Shown: positions 10,493-22,042, counted from the stretch's first letter. The stretch: 64,000 bases of DNA from Shinisaurus crocodilurus (GCA_021292165.1 JAHFWL010001298.1:62001-126000), one strand, 5' to 3'. Translations and numbers: made by a program. Notes: generated by a model not told the origin, from the letters alone.

Positions 10493-12027
10493 GGATACAG
10501 GGTGCACAGTAACCACAAGTTCTGCTGGAACTGGTCAAAACAGTGACAGAGACTCCCAGTCAGGCCAAAATTGGGTAATCTGACCCAATGGGCTTGGGTG
10601 GCCACTGCTAGTTTTGCTTTGACTGCTCACAAAGGCAGCAGTTGTTGTTGCATAGCAGCTTGAATATATGGTGTCTCTACATACAGATATGGCCCGGGTT
10701 TTCTGGAAATTGGCAGCCTGTGCTAGCACTGGAATATGGTTGAGTTTGTGCAGTCTGTCCAGAGGGGTTGTGAACTGTGGCCCTGGAAGAGCTATCTCTG
10801 CTGAATGATTAGTTCATTTAAATTATTAGTTCATTTTCTACAGCAGAAAAACCTAAAATTGGCACCAATCTTAACTGTCTCCAGGCATTATGGGGGGCGG
10901 GGCGGGGGGGGGATATACTACTTCTCTAACGTCTAGAAGAATTTTAACAATGATCACAATGGAGTTCCAATAAACTTAGGTGCACTGGCTGCTATGTGAA
11001 ATATTCCAGTTGGCCACAATAGCTAGAAGAAAGAAGAGGCACGGTGGCAGGCAACTGTAAAAGAAATCTGGAGGGGGGGCAAGAAAAAAGAGAATCCCAG
11101 CAAGCAGGGGGCAAGAAAAGAGAGGCCCAAATGGCCACGGTACAAATGCACCCTCCGGCATGGGCAGGGGGGGAAATGACAACTGTGACCACGGGTCCAA
11201 TGAGGTTCTCCTACCTGAGCTAGCAGATCTGCTGATGTTTTCAGGTTCTCATCAGTTCAGTATTTAATTATCATCACACACTCTTGTTAGTAAATGCATT
11301 TGTCTTGGTATCTGGAACTCACAGAAGTACGTAGCTCTCCAGCTACCTGGTATTCTGGAATACACAGAAGCAGCTCTTAACAGCTGCTAGTATGAGTAAG
11401 TTTGAGTATGTCCACTCAAAAGTAAGCAGCACTGAGTTCAACGGGACTCCTTCCAGGAAACTGGGTAAAGCAACTTGTAACCCAAAACGGTGGATGAGTA
11501 AAAGGGGAAGCCGTATGTAGGCAAGTTCAGGTTGCATGTACTGCAGACAGAGCAGCTGTTTCCAGCCTAGTGGGGGGTCCCCCAAAATAAAAATAGACCA
11601 CAAAGCCTGAAGCTTCACTCCAGAAAGGGTTCAAGGGCAGTTACAGGAGGCAGCAAGCTATCTGGAGAATGACTGTGATCTAATGGGCAGACTCGGGCAA
11701 GGTGGTTTCACACATCATAACTACGGCTGCCTCTGGATTAAATTAACTATGAATTTTAGTTAACAAATCAATTAATCAACCACATTTGCAGATGAATAAT
11801 AAACACAATAGTTCGGGAGCCAAAAGCATACTTTCGTTTTTATTTGATGCATGTGTATTTTGTAGCAGGCAGCATTTTTGAAGAGGCAACCCACCACCAC
11901 ACACACACATACACACATGCACACTTCTCTCACACAGAGAAGAGAACACCTCTTCTAAAATTATGCCTGCTGCAACAACACATATGCAAACATAATTTGT
12001 TTAACAGATTGCCAACAACAGCAGTTT
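10493..12027. other. No gene; minor repeat remnants
   Basis: A degenerate Harbinger-type MITE piece (tgtccactcaaaagtaagca) is visible near 11410, and a short AC-rich run lies near 11898-11922. The remainder is unassigned. Confidence 0.4.
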
Positions 12028-12203
12028 TAGGGCACGGTCCCAAGGCACATGACGTAGCCACCTTGCTGAAGCTAAGCAGATCTAGGACGACTAATCAGTG
12101 CCTGGATGAGAGACCGGCTGGGGAACCCCATGTATACCGCCTTGGATTCCACGATGGAAGACAGGCAGCTTACAAATGTAACAGGAATCAATCAATAAAT
12201 TAA
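12028..12203 (+). mobile_element. 5S-rRNA-headed SINE with Sauria-like tail
   Basis: The head resembles 5S rRNA (gaagctaagcagatctagg, cctggatgagagaccg). The tail (ataccgccttggattcc, then tacaaatgtaa and AATC units) matches the tail of the tRNA-headed Sauria SINEs in this window, so the two SINE types share a 3' end and probably a LINE partner. Confidence 0.8.
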
Positions 12204-13243
12204 TTTAAAAGTATACCTATAAAAATCTGCTGCCTCAGTAATTAGGTCACCTATTTAATACACCAAAAGGTTCCTTTAAGCACTTAATCTAATTGATGAA
12301 TCAATTAAATGTTGCAGCCCTAGTAAGGACGATGCTATAGCAATATTGCTGGTGCAGAACAAACCTTTTCTTCTATGCAAAAGGATGCATGATGCCTTTG
12401 GCATGGATACCTAATATATATAAGCCCATTTAATTGTTATTTTAAAAGCTAGTTAACCCTCCCACAAATTGCAAGGGGAAAAATGATTCAGATAAGGCAC
12501 TTATTTCCCCCCCCCCCAATTCATCCTTCTCAAACTTTTTGATTTGTCTGCACACACTGAGAACTGCTGCACACTTTGACGGTGGCTAGTTATGCTTTGC
12601 ACAAGGCTCTCCGAGAAATAATTAGTAGGCGATGGTTTAATAAAATATAGGATAGCTTCATAATGCACAAAAGTACATACCAAATTAGCTCTGAGAAGAC
12701 AGAGAGGAACCAGGTAGACTTTATTTTTGATTATTTTGCATCCCGGTTGCCCTTTCTTCATACACAACAAACTCAACCCAAGCAGCTCAAAGCTTTTAAA
12801 TATATCATCCAGGTAATCGCTATTTAAAAGCGTTGAGCTGCTTGGGTTGAGTTTCTATTGATGTAGCATGGAGCATAGACTAAACCTTGGGTGTACATCT
12901 GTGTTCACCAATGCTGGCCTGCAACTCATGCCATCCCAAGCCAATTTTGCTCATGTGCCTATCGAAGCCTCCCACTCCTATACATAAACCTATTCATGCA
13001 AATGCAAGTCTGGTACCTTTGTTTATTGTTAACTACCAATTATATCTCTTTCACTCACAGGCCATTCTTACTTGCCTTATTTGTAAATTCCAAAAGGATT
13101 CTCTGTTTGTGAAACTCTACTTCAGATCCACCAAAGCTCATTACATTAGATGCAGGCAAAGCACGTAACTTGGAACTCTGTATATGGACCAACTCAGCAG
13201 AGTCATGAAAGTGGATCTGAAATGCACATTCGTAATGCTCAAT
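12204..13243. other. No gene; one hairpin
   Basis: Apart from the stem-loop at 12770-12853 and a poly-C tract near 12509, nothing was recognised. Confidence 0.4.
12770..12853. repeat. Near-perfect hairpin with about 31-bp stem
   Basis: The arms actcaacccaagcagctcaa... and its complement ...gagctgcttgggttgagt enclose a loop of about 20 bases (tatcatccaggtaatcgct). The length and shape would fit either a tiny MITE or a microRNA-like precursor; no family was recognised. Confidence 0.8.
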
Positions 13244-13440
13244 CAGGGCCGGTGGCAGGATTCACAGGGCCCTAGGCAGCACTGCCCTGGCGGGTTCCCC
13301 CTGTGAGCTTACCAGGGACAGTGGGGTGGGCAGCAGTGCCACATCAAGCAGCAGGGGGGGGGATGGGGTGTGGGTGTTCAGCCCGGTGCTCTGGAGAGAA
13401 GTGCCGAGCAGCTGCAGCCACTTAGGGTGCTTCTGTACAA
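13244..13440. mobile_element. hAT-like left end, family of the 44143 element
   Basis: It starts cagggccggtggcagg and soon reads gggccctaggcagc. The same TIR type and ccctaggc block are found at the ends of the element at 44143-44745. The right TIR was not found. Confidence 0.45.
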
Positions 13441-14238
13441 GGCTTTTCTTGTACAATCACCGTTTATTGTACCTTTTATTGTACACTCATTCGTGCGATT
13501 TCGCAGGGGGCCCAGATGTCATCTTCGATTTGTAACCCTCCCTTGTTTTCCCATCACTTCCTCCATCTCTTTTCTTTCAACAACAACAAAATAGGAAAAT
13601 GTTAAGGAAGAAAAGTCAGAATGGCTGCACACGTCTTTTTGACTGGTAGCACTAGGAGCCGTCTGCCTGGAAGCACCTTTAATTTCCCCAGAACTGATCT
13701 GGTATATCCCTCTGGAGCACAGGGCCATACTTATTTTTTAATGTAAGCATTTGCTGGAAGAACAGTGTCAGAAGTGGTAGGCCTTCCAGGGCCTATTGAT
13801 TTGATTTGTATCTTGACTTTCTACCAAGAAAAATGGCACCCAAGACGAATGGCATTTGCCCCACCATGCTGGGTGCTGACACTACACTGTGCTCAACTGC
13901 TGGAAAGCGTTCACCTAATTCTGGGGTGTGGTATTTATAGCACTCATCACATAAAAACACCTTTAGAGCCACTTCAGCAAAGCGGACGCACACAAACTGA
14001 ATACACACACAGCCAGTTAGAACCAAATTTAGCCTTTACCTGTTCCTTTCCTGCACCTGTCGCTGTGTGTGACGTGGAGGGAATCCACATTTCTTTGAGC
14101 AGGTATGAGTTTTCTATTACTACAGTCTGATTTGACAAATATGTTACCAATTCCTTAGGTGCTAGGCAGAAAACATAAACTAATATTTTATATCATTTAC
14201 CCCATGGTTTGAATATATGGGGAGGAGGGGGAAGATGT
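13441..14238. other. No gene; LINE tail fragment
   Basis: Near 13796-13850 a reversed LINE-like tail (gatttgtatcttgactttct) recalls those inside the direct repeats at 895 and 2604 and at 50876. The rest is unassigned. Confidence 0.4.
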
Positions 14239-14246
14239 TTACATGG

Positions 14247-14794
14247 CAGGGATGGGGACTCGGACTCGAGGACTCGACTCGTGAGTCGGACTGAGTCCCC
14301 CCTCTGACTCGACTCGGACTCGAGTCCCAATATTTTTAATGGGACTCGAGACTCGACTCGAGACTCGAGACCAAGGACTCTTCAACATCCCTGGGCTGTG
14401 CCAGAAGGAGTGGAGAGGAGCGTGATTGCCGGCGAAGAGCACATGGAAGCGAGGTGTGTCGCTGCTCAGCCACTATGGACGGCTACCAGGAGTGCAGCCC
14501 CAACAGTGTGTCAAGATTTATTTTGATTGATGTGTTGCGTACTTGGGAGAGGCAGAAGAAGGACCTGAGATTACTCTGTGTGGCTGCTCTGAGTGTGAAG
14601 TAGCCTTATTTTGTTGGGAAAACCCCCCATTGATTTTAATAGGGACTCGTGGAGTCAGCTTTGGGAGTGACTCATGACTTGGGACTCGGGAGTCACCATT
14701 TTGGACCAAGGACTTGGACTCGGACTCGAGACTCGGGTCCAAAGACTCGTGACTCGACTTGTGACTTGAGACCAAGGACTCTTCAACATCCCTG
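14247..14794. mobile_element. GACTCG-rich non-autonomous hAT element, copy 1 (548 bp)
   Basis: It starts cagggatgggg and ends caacatccctg, so the termini are inverted. A perfect 8-bp TSD, ttacatgg, occurs at 14239-14246 and 14795-14802. About 130 bp at the left end and more than 150 bp at the right consist largely of gactcg/gactcgag motifs, like the subterminal binding-site arrays of hAT transposons. There is no transposase frame. Confidence 0.92.
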
Positions 14795-14825
14795 TTACAT
14801 GGTGATCAATCCTGAATGAAAGCAT

Positions 14826-14998
14826 AGCTACTGTGCCTGTGGCTCACGCTGGCTCAGCTTGTCTGAGTGTGGAAAGCTAAGCAGGGTCAGGCCTGGTTAT
14901 TACTTGGATGGGAGACCCCTCTAGTTTCCTGCATTGAGCAGGGGGTTGGACTCAATGGCCTTATAGGCCCCTTCCAGCTCTATGATCTATGAATCTAC
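14826..14998 (+). mobile_element. 5S-rRNA-headed SINE with CR1-like tail
   Basis: The 5' part matches 5S rRNA internal promoter sequence (aaagctaagcagggtcaggc, cttggatgggagacc). The 3' part (gcagggggttggactcaatg, ccttccagctctatgat) is the 3' end typical of CR1 LINEs. The junction falls right after gggagaccc. It may be a composite SINE or a CR1 3' end landing next to an older 5S-SINE. Confidence 0.75.
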
Positions 14999-16159
14999 TT
15001 TCCATGGTTCACAAATGGCTTCATAAGGCAGCCGAAGGCTGCTTTTCCTATTGCTAACAGCTGGGCCCCCATTTTTCAATGATGCGTTATCGACAGCTTG
15101 TGTGATTCATTTCTGAAAACGCAATACAAAAGACAATACTTAAAGAGCACTGGCATTGTGATATAAATTTGTGAAACGGTTTGGGAAGTATGCAGCTTGA
15201 AACCCTGTAGTAGGCACTCTGTGTGCACAGCACCTCTTACTACAGATCGGTGCTCCCCCATGGTCTGGTGTCCATTGAAAGTACAAAGGAAATTGTCCCC
15301 AAATTGTTGGTGGCAGCAAAAGTAGCACATTGTCCTCTGGAGGCAGGAGGGGCTGATCTGTCCCTTTCTTCACAGCAGGTGCTGAAGAACTGCTTGCCTG
15401 TATCTGTGCATAAATGGTCATTTTCTACTCTGCCTGAGAAAAGGACTGAGACAAGCGAATGACCCTTTCCAAAGAGCTGTATTAGAACTACCTCCACAGC
15501 TGTAGTGGCTGTTCAGTGTTCTTAACTGCCAGCATTACCCGTTCCTGCAATTTTTTTTATTTTATTTTAAATACACGTTTCTCCACAACAAACACTCTTT
15601 ATAATACCAATAAGGCCACTCCAGGGAGTGTTGTTATCATGAAATAATCATTTCCCTTCGGGATGTGAGCACTAGATTGCACTTTGTAACACTTGTGAGG
15701 ACGTGATTACATCGGAATCACTCTGTCCCCTGCTGTGCCTTCCCCCCCCCCCCGCCCGCCCTCGCATAAGCTTCCTTCTGCACACTCTTATGAACTGATG
15801 CTCTTGGCACCTCCGCGAAGAACATAAGATTTGGAAAGGCGCAAGAAACGTATATGTTAAAAACGGAAACGCTCCTTCCAGCCCAAGAAATGACTCACAA
15901 AGGAGGTGACCCATTGCACCTATGCATGATTCAATTCCTCCAGCTCTACTTCCTTCCAGTCAGCCAGCATCCACTTGATCAGCATCACCTGTGACAAGAG
16001 AACCATCATTTTTTTTATATATAAAGGTGCAACAGAATTGCCTGCTCTCAGAGGCAGTTGCATTTTGCAAGTGTGTGAGATTCAGAGCGTCCTTCCTATT
16101 AGGAGCGGTGGAGTGATTCATGCACAGATTCCTCTGAAGGCATATCATGCTAATTTTGA
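14999..16159. other. No recognisable gene or repeat
   Basis: Short frames near 15140-15500 overlap on both strands without motifs. A C-rich tract lies near 15743-15760. Confidence 0.4.
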
Positions 16160-16370
16160 GAATGGAAAGTGGTATCAAAGTGCTGGCCTGGACTAGGACT
16201 GGGAGATCCAGGTTCAAAGCCCCACTGAGCCATGAAGCTCACTGGGTGACCTTAGGCCATTTATCATCCCTCAACCTAACCTACCTCACATCCTAACCTA
16301 CCTCATTTTATGAGAGGTAACCACGTATGCCAACTTGAACTCCTTGGAGGAAATGTGGGATATTATAATC
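16160..16370 (+). mobile_element. Divergent Sauria-type SINE
   Basis: Recognisable by ggactgggagatccaggttc, ctcactgggtgaccttaggc and cctaacctacctcac, but the head and tail are heavily mutated compared with the copy at 3059. A short duplication of cctaacctacctca occurs inside it. Confidence 0.75.
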
Positions 16371-17050
16371 ATCATCATCATAAATTTATTACATGGCTTT
16401 ACTCATTCTTTTCATGTGCGTGTATAAGAAGTCATCTCCCATTTTAATTCAGAAAAAAGGCATGCCTGAGGGCTGAACTAGATGTTACAAGAAAGACAGG
16501 TGGATAGTCTCTGACATTGTCTTCCTGAAAAGCAGCCTCGGTGACTGCAATCATGGGGTGAAAAGGGAGAGGAGGCAGCTTCTTATCCATTTCACCTTCT
16601 GTTGTTTTCTGCTCAGAAGCAGCACACACACCTCAACTCCTTTTCAACCAGCAGTGGTGCCACCACCAGGGCAGGAGTTTGGGGTCTGGGGCAGGAGCTT
16701 GGGGCAGAGGTCCAGGGCCCCACTCAACAAGATGAGCAGGAGGGTTACCACATTAAGTGAAGTACGGTAATACACTTTACTATCTAACATAGCAGGGTCC
16801 ATAAGACCATTCAATCCAGAATCTAAAATTGCCTTACACCACTGTTTCCACAAGACCTAGGGGGAAAGACATAATGTCCCCTGATCTTTCCTCCTGCAGC
16901 AAGAAAAGTAGCTTGAGGAGGATGATATTGAATGAGCAAATGGTGGGAGAGAAAAACCCCTCCTCCAACTTTCCTGTGCTCAGATTGGCAGCCCTTCACA
17001 GTTCCCTTTTTGACACCGCAAGTCTTGGAAACAGCAGTTTAGATTTGAAG
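16371..17050. other. No gene; short unclassified stretch
   Basis: The word gggctgaactagatgttaca near 16471 resembles gggccaaactagatgtcaca near 24235, so a shared unknown repeat edge is possible. Nothing else is seen. Confidence 0.35.

Positions 17051-17089
<39 letters not shown>
17051..17089. repeat. (ATC)n microsatellite
   Basis: About thirteen tandem ATC units, followed by ATT. Confidence 0.95.
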
Positions 17090-17094
17090 TATTA

Positions 17095-17428
17095 AACAGA
17101 TTTTATAGGCCACCCTATAACAAGGCACTCAGGGAGGCTTCCAACAAGAAATAAGATGATTTAAAATTCAGTAACAATAAAAATGTAATAAAGCATAAAA
17201 AACACATGTGAAAGAGAGTAAAAACAGTTTACAGTGAAGACAGATTAAAAGGCCTCAGAAAATAAAGAGGTCTTTGCCTGGCACGAAAATGACAAGTGCC
17301 AGGTGAGCCTCTCTGGGAAGGGCATTCCACAGCCAGGGAGTCACCACTGGAAAGGCCCTCGCTTCTGTAGCCACCTCTCTCAGCAGGGACGCTAAAAGAA
17401 GGGCCTCCAAAGAAGGTCTCAAGGTCCC
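17095..17428 (-). mobile_element. L2-like LINE 3' part, inverted relative to neighbour
   Basis: The phrase ctgggaagggcattccacag and the following text are the reverse sense of the ORF2 C-terminus of the L2-like family, also seen at 28175-28840. It abuts a sense-orientation fragment at 17429. Confidence 0.7.
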
Positions 17429-18150
17429 ATTCTTGGCTAAGGTGATCGAGAAGACAGTGGCATTACAATTCCAGATGCATCTGGATGAAACAAATTACCT
17501 GAATCCAATTCAATCAGGCTTTTGGTCCAGATATGGGACTGAGACTACTTTCGTCATCTTGGTGAATGACCTATGCCTGAAAGTGGAGGGGTATTATTAA
17601 TTCTCCTGGACCTCTCAGCAGCTTTCAATACCATCAGCCATGACATTCTTGTGGACCTCCTGGTGGGGCTAGGCCTTGGGGGTGCTGTTTTGCAGTGGTT
17701 CCAGTCCTGTCGGGCCATGCCCAAAAGGTGGTGTTGGGGGATTACTGTTCAAATCCTCAGCCATTGGACCATGCTGTCCCACAGGGGTACTTTGTCATCA
17801 AACACCAAGGAAGTAGTCGAAACCCTTGTATGTCACCTGAGTTCGATAACAGGCCGGAGGGTAAATAAGCTGAAGTTAAATCCAGAGAAGATAGAAGTGT
17901 TGGTCAGTAGAAAGCTTGACTCAAAGATTGGGATTTAAACTGTTCTGGGAGGGTTTGCACTCCCCCTGAAGGATCAGGTCCATAGCTCGGGAGTCCTCCT
18001 TGATCCTACGCTGTCCCCGGATCTTCAGGTGGTAGCAGTGGCAAGGAGTGCATTTGCACAATTATGCCTGGTGCATCAGCTGCAACCCTTCCTGAATTGG
18101 TCCGGCTTGGCAATAGTTATCCATGCCTTAGTTGCATAACACTTAGACCG
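17429..18150 (+). pseudogene. L2-like reverse transcriptase fragment
   Basis: The frame beginning near 17573 encodes LLDLSAAFNTISHDILVDLL, the early RT palm region. After an internal deletion that removes the YADD motif it continues with KLKLNPEKIEVLV, found downstream of the catalytic site. Several stops and frame shifts follow. The lineage is inferred from these phrases; it resembles the L2 clade rather than CR1. Confidence 0.75.
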
Positions 18151-18255
18151 GGGGTGGGCAACTAAGGGAGATCCAGGGGCCATTTTCGCCCCCCAGGCAT
18201 CAGCCCCCCCTGCATGATCCACACACACCTCCGCAGGTGCTAGGGGGGAAATGTT

Positions 18256-18505
18256 ATTATTAATGGCATCTGTAGTAGCTACAAAGCCGCCAAAAGGTCA
18301 AAATTAGATTGTTTGCAAACTGTGAAGGCACATCTTTTAAATACAGTGTTTCTGTAGTTGTTACATTCTGTAGTTGTTTTAATATTTTACTATTTTAAAT
18401 ATTCTTGTCTTTTATTGTTTAATGGTTTTAAATTATTGTGCACTGCCTTGATAACTTTTTAGCAAATGAGGCAGCATACAAAGGTTATTAAACAAATAAA
18501 TAAAA
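18256..18505 (+). mobile_element. L2-like LINE 3' end
   Basis: The end of the coding region (gtgaaggcacatcttttaaa) is followed by a T-rich untranslated part and an aaataaataaaac tail. A hAT-terminus-like stretch (ggggtgggcaac, about 18152-18255) separates it from the RT part. Confidence 0.6.
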
Positions 18506-20410
18506 CAAATTGTAGAGAGGGGTTGTCCCTCAAGGTACCCTGGCCTCAAGCTGTGAAGGGCCATAAAACCAGAGAGGTCCCTAATATACTAGCATGTCAC
18601 AATGCTTTAGAGGGGAACTGATTTTATCACAAGGCTAGATGATAATATTTCAAGGTCTTGAATGTCTTCTCTCCATTGGCGAGGAATGTTGTCCTCTGAG
18701 CACCACAGTTAGGTCTTTCACATAGGGGGGTTCACATGGACCCCTCTGCACGTTCTATGAATGCGTGGAGGGATTGTCAGGGCTGCAGGGACTACCCTGC
18801 CACCGCCACCAGAATAGTTCACCTCCTCCCACTCCCCTGACAAACGTCCAACAGATGTTATTGAGAATGAGTTCTGCACAGCGAGAGAAAGCTCCTACAC
18901 TTGAGGAGGTATCCTGATTGCACAGCGTGCTTCCTTGAGTGTAGGAGCTCTGTGCACATATTGCTGTACGCACAGAAATTCCTTCTTGTGAACATCCACC
19001 AGACATTTGTCAGGGGAGGAGGAATGTAGTGCATAGTTCCGGCAGCTGGCAAGGCTAAGTAGTGTGGCCCCCACAATGCATTATTTCAATGTGTGGAGAG
19101 GGTCATGTGTGATACCTTTCAATGGAAGAAGTTCAGTTAATTCAACTGCAATCCACCGAGAGCTGAGCAGTCAAATGAAGAGGCTTTGAGTGGTGTACAA
19201 TAATGTGTGAATCAGACACTGTGCATAACACACCATGACTGTGCATCAGGGTTCCCAGATTTCCTTTTGAACAGTGAGTTCCAGTACCCTACTTTTAAAC
19301 AGATGTGGTGAATGGTAGTATTCTAACACACCATCAGTAAAGAGGCCAAGACATACATTTGGCATCTCTGAATTAGAATATCTATGCCAGGTCGCTCGCT
19401 CCTAATGGCTGATTTCATCACCTACCTGAAGAAACATGTACTACATAGTCACTAATTTTCTGAAGGAGGAGCAAATATATTGGTATGGCACTCCAATATG
19501 TTTGGACAGTTTCAAGTTCATGACCCACTGGCTACAACAGCCAGTGGAGTAATTAGATTATTTTGCCCCACCTAAGAGGATGTAAGAGTTGACTGTTCAG
19601 TTAGGAGGGGCTGAACACAGGACACTTTGATTAATGGGAAAAGAAAGTCTGATGAGGTAAAAACGGGGTGGAAATGGTACGGCATGAAATCAAACTCAAA
19701 ACAGCTATAAATATTTTAGGCACCTTAATAAAAGATTGGAGAATATTTATTTCTCACATAAATCCTGTTGCAACACCAACAAAGAAAAAAAAAAGACACA
19801 CGTTTCTTCTTGTTGTTGCCTATATTTGTACAGAAGAACACAAAGGCCGCTATTCAATCAATCAATCTGTATTTGTTTAAAACCAAAGGTCACAGCAAAA
19901 CAGGAGAGAAGAAAGGGGAAAACCCAAAACAAATCCACAATAAAGAATCAATCAAACAATCTCCATCACTTAAATATATAGAATTATACATAATTCTGTC
20001 TAATTTTAAAAGCAGCTATTGCAAATAATGGAATTTAATACCTAACATATTTGTTCCGATCAGCCAAAAGCATACACATTTTCTCAAAATCCGACATCTC
20101 GGGTCAAGAAAAATGCAGGATAAAAATCTCTCTCTAGGTGCCCTATACAATGGGCAGTATGTACGACAAATAATGACAGATGTCCTCTGCCTGCCACCGC
20201 CCACAGAGACATTGGTCCCATGGAACTTTAAGGAGCCTTCCTCCCAAACAAGCACTAGGCATAGTATGAAAACACAGCTCGGATCTATTCATTAAAAATG
20301 AACACTCACCCCACTTTGTCTTAACATTTAATTTGACAATTGACATCTCAGCGCTGGTTTTTCATGCATCCAACTCACCTGATCTGTCCATACATCTCTT
20401 TAGCATAAGG
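18506..20410. other. No gene; few repeats
   Basis: Near 19857-19875 a reversed LINE-like tail (caatcaatcaatctgtattt) is visible. No protein domain is encoded in the short frames. Most of the block looks single-copy. Confidence 0.4.
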
Positions 20411-20551
20411 CATGTGTGGGGAAAGTGTGGCCTTCCAGATGTTGCAGGGCTACAACTCCCACCATCTCTCACCATTGGCTGTGCTGGTGGCTAGGGCTGA
20501 TGGGAGTTGTAGTCCAACAACATATAGAAGGCTACTAGTTCCCCACTACTG
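20411..20551. mobile_element. hAT-like foldback MITE
   Basis: The arms contain ggccttccagatgttgcagg and, reversed, gggagttgtagtccaacaac. The flanks gcataagg and gtatacgg match at six of eight positions. Confidence 0.75.
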
Positions 20552-20754
20552 GTATACGGGGGACAATAGCATATTGCTACCACTATTACATAAGTGGTCT
20601 AGAGGAGGGGTTGGAGAGGGTCACTAGCAGCACCATGAAATAGCCTTTTGCTTGCCACAGTGGAATTTCCCTGTTAGAGCACTGGGCTGGATGGTTAAGT
20701 GACGAATTAACCACAAATTGGCTTCAGGGCGCATATCTTTGATCCTATATACTA

Positions 20755-21017
20755 CAGTAATACCTTGGATTGCAAGTAACTTGGTCTGAGAGCGTTTTGC
20801 AAGACAAGCAAATTTTTAAAAATAAATTTTGACTTGATAAACGAGCGACGTCTTGCAAGACAAGTAGTGTAGGGATGTAACTGCTTGCCTCGAGCGGGCA
20901 TAGCGGGCCAAAATCGGCCCTGCTCACGCCCGCCAGAGACTCGCTTTGATATAAGAGTGTTTTGGATTACGAGCATGGTTCCGGAACGAATTATGCTTGC
21001 AATCCAAGGTATTACTG
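20755..21017 (+). mobile_element. Tigger/pogo-like MITE (263 bp)
   Basis: The TIRs cagtaataccttggattgca and its complement are flanked by TA on both sides, as in the Tc1/mariner superfamily. The interior contains tagggatgtaac, identical in type to the terminus of the hAT-like elements at 51596 and 53102, followed by a GC-rich palindrome (gcgggccaaaatcggccctg). There is no transposase. Confidence 0.9.
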
Positions 21018-21169
21018 TACTGCCTCTGTGCACAGTTCATAAGACCAACACCCAGACAATAGTGAGATGGATTATTATACAGAATTACAGAGCTTTAGAT
21101 TCCAGGGTTCAAGGAGCACAGAATATTATATGGGAGTGTGGCAGAGACAAGGAGTTGCAAGCCCTAAAT

Positions 21170-21250
21170 CAGGGGTTCTCAACCAGGGAGGAATTCCCCC
21201 CAGGGGGAGAATTTTAGGGTTTCAGGGGGGGAATTGGGACCACAGACTCA

Positions 21251-21298
<48 letters not shown>

Positions 21299-21794
21299 TT
21301 ATATTTATACCCTGCCTTTTTTCCTGCAAGGAACCCAAGGCGGCTTACATAATCCTTCCCCTCCTCTCCATTTTATCCTCACAACAACCCTGTGAGGTAG
21401 GTTAGGCTGAGTCAGTGACTGGCCCAAAGCCACCCAGTGAGTTTCGTGGCCAAGCAGGGAATAGAACCCGGATCTCCTGAATCCCAGTCCAAATACTGAT
21501 CTTTCTACAAATTACAATTCTACAAATTGTACATAATCTACAGGTAATCACAGTTTATTGTATGGCACAGATTAAATTAAAAATAAAGATAAATATTTCA
21601 CTTGTTATCTGTAGAAATATTCCATTTATACTATAATGTATATGTACCAATATAGAAAAAATAAAATATTTTCAATATTATATGTATATTATTTGGAATG
21701 CGACTTTTGAGTCAGAAAATCTTGGAAAGGGGGGAATGACATTCTGACATATGGTGAAAAGGGTGCATGGGGCAAAAAAGGTTGAGAACCACTC
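21170..21794. mobile_element. hAT/Charlie-like element with nested SINE (625 bp)
   Basis: The TIRs caggggttctcaacc and ggttgagaaccactc are flanked by ccctaaat and gtctaaat (six of eight matches). A minus-strand Sauria SINE with its ATT-rich tail (21250-21495) has inserted within it. Confidence 0.85.
21250..21495 (-). mobile_element. Sauria-type SINE with (ATT)n tail
   Basis: Reverse-strand copy. The tail lies at the left (ATT run 21250-21299, then cctgccttttttcctgcaag) and the B-box region at the right (agaacccggatctcc). The head is incomplete at cccagtccaa. It lies inside the hAT-like element at 21170. Confidence 0.9.
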
Positions 21795-22005
21795 GTCTAA
21801 ATAATAAATGTGTTACAGGAGCGGAGCATGTGCCCTCATGCAACATCTGTTTATATCAGCTGGGACTAAGCAATGGAGGATCCCAGTGAATTGTGCCTTG
21901 TATACGTATGAGCTCTGCATTGTATATGCACAATTTGTTCACAATTTGCAACAAATCACAAAATTGTTTTCAGGTTCATACATACTTTTAAGAGATTTTA
22001 GAGTT

Positions 22006-22042
22006 CTTTGAGAGTGTCCACAAGCATGTGGACATTCTCAAA
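22006..22042. repeat. Short stem-loop
   Basis: The arms ctttgagagtgtccac and gtggacattctcaaag have one mismatch and enclose a six-base loop. Confidence 0.8.

Noticed and set aside
14826..14915. 5S rRNA gene
   Set aside because: Only part of 5S is present, mutated, and followed by a LINE-type tail; it is a SINE head.
16829..17095. Open frame ending in poly-His
   Set aside because: The His run is the (ATC)n microsatellite read in one frame.
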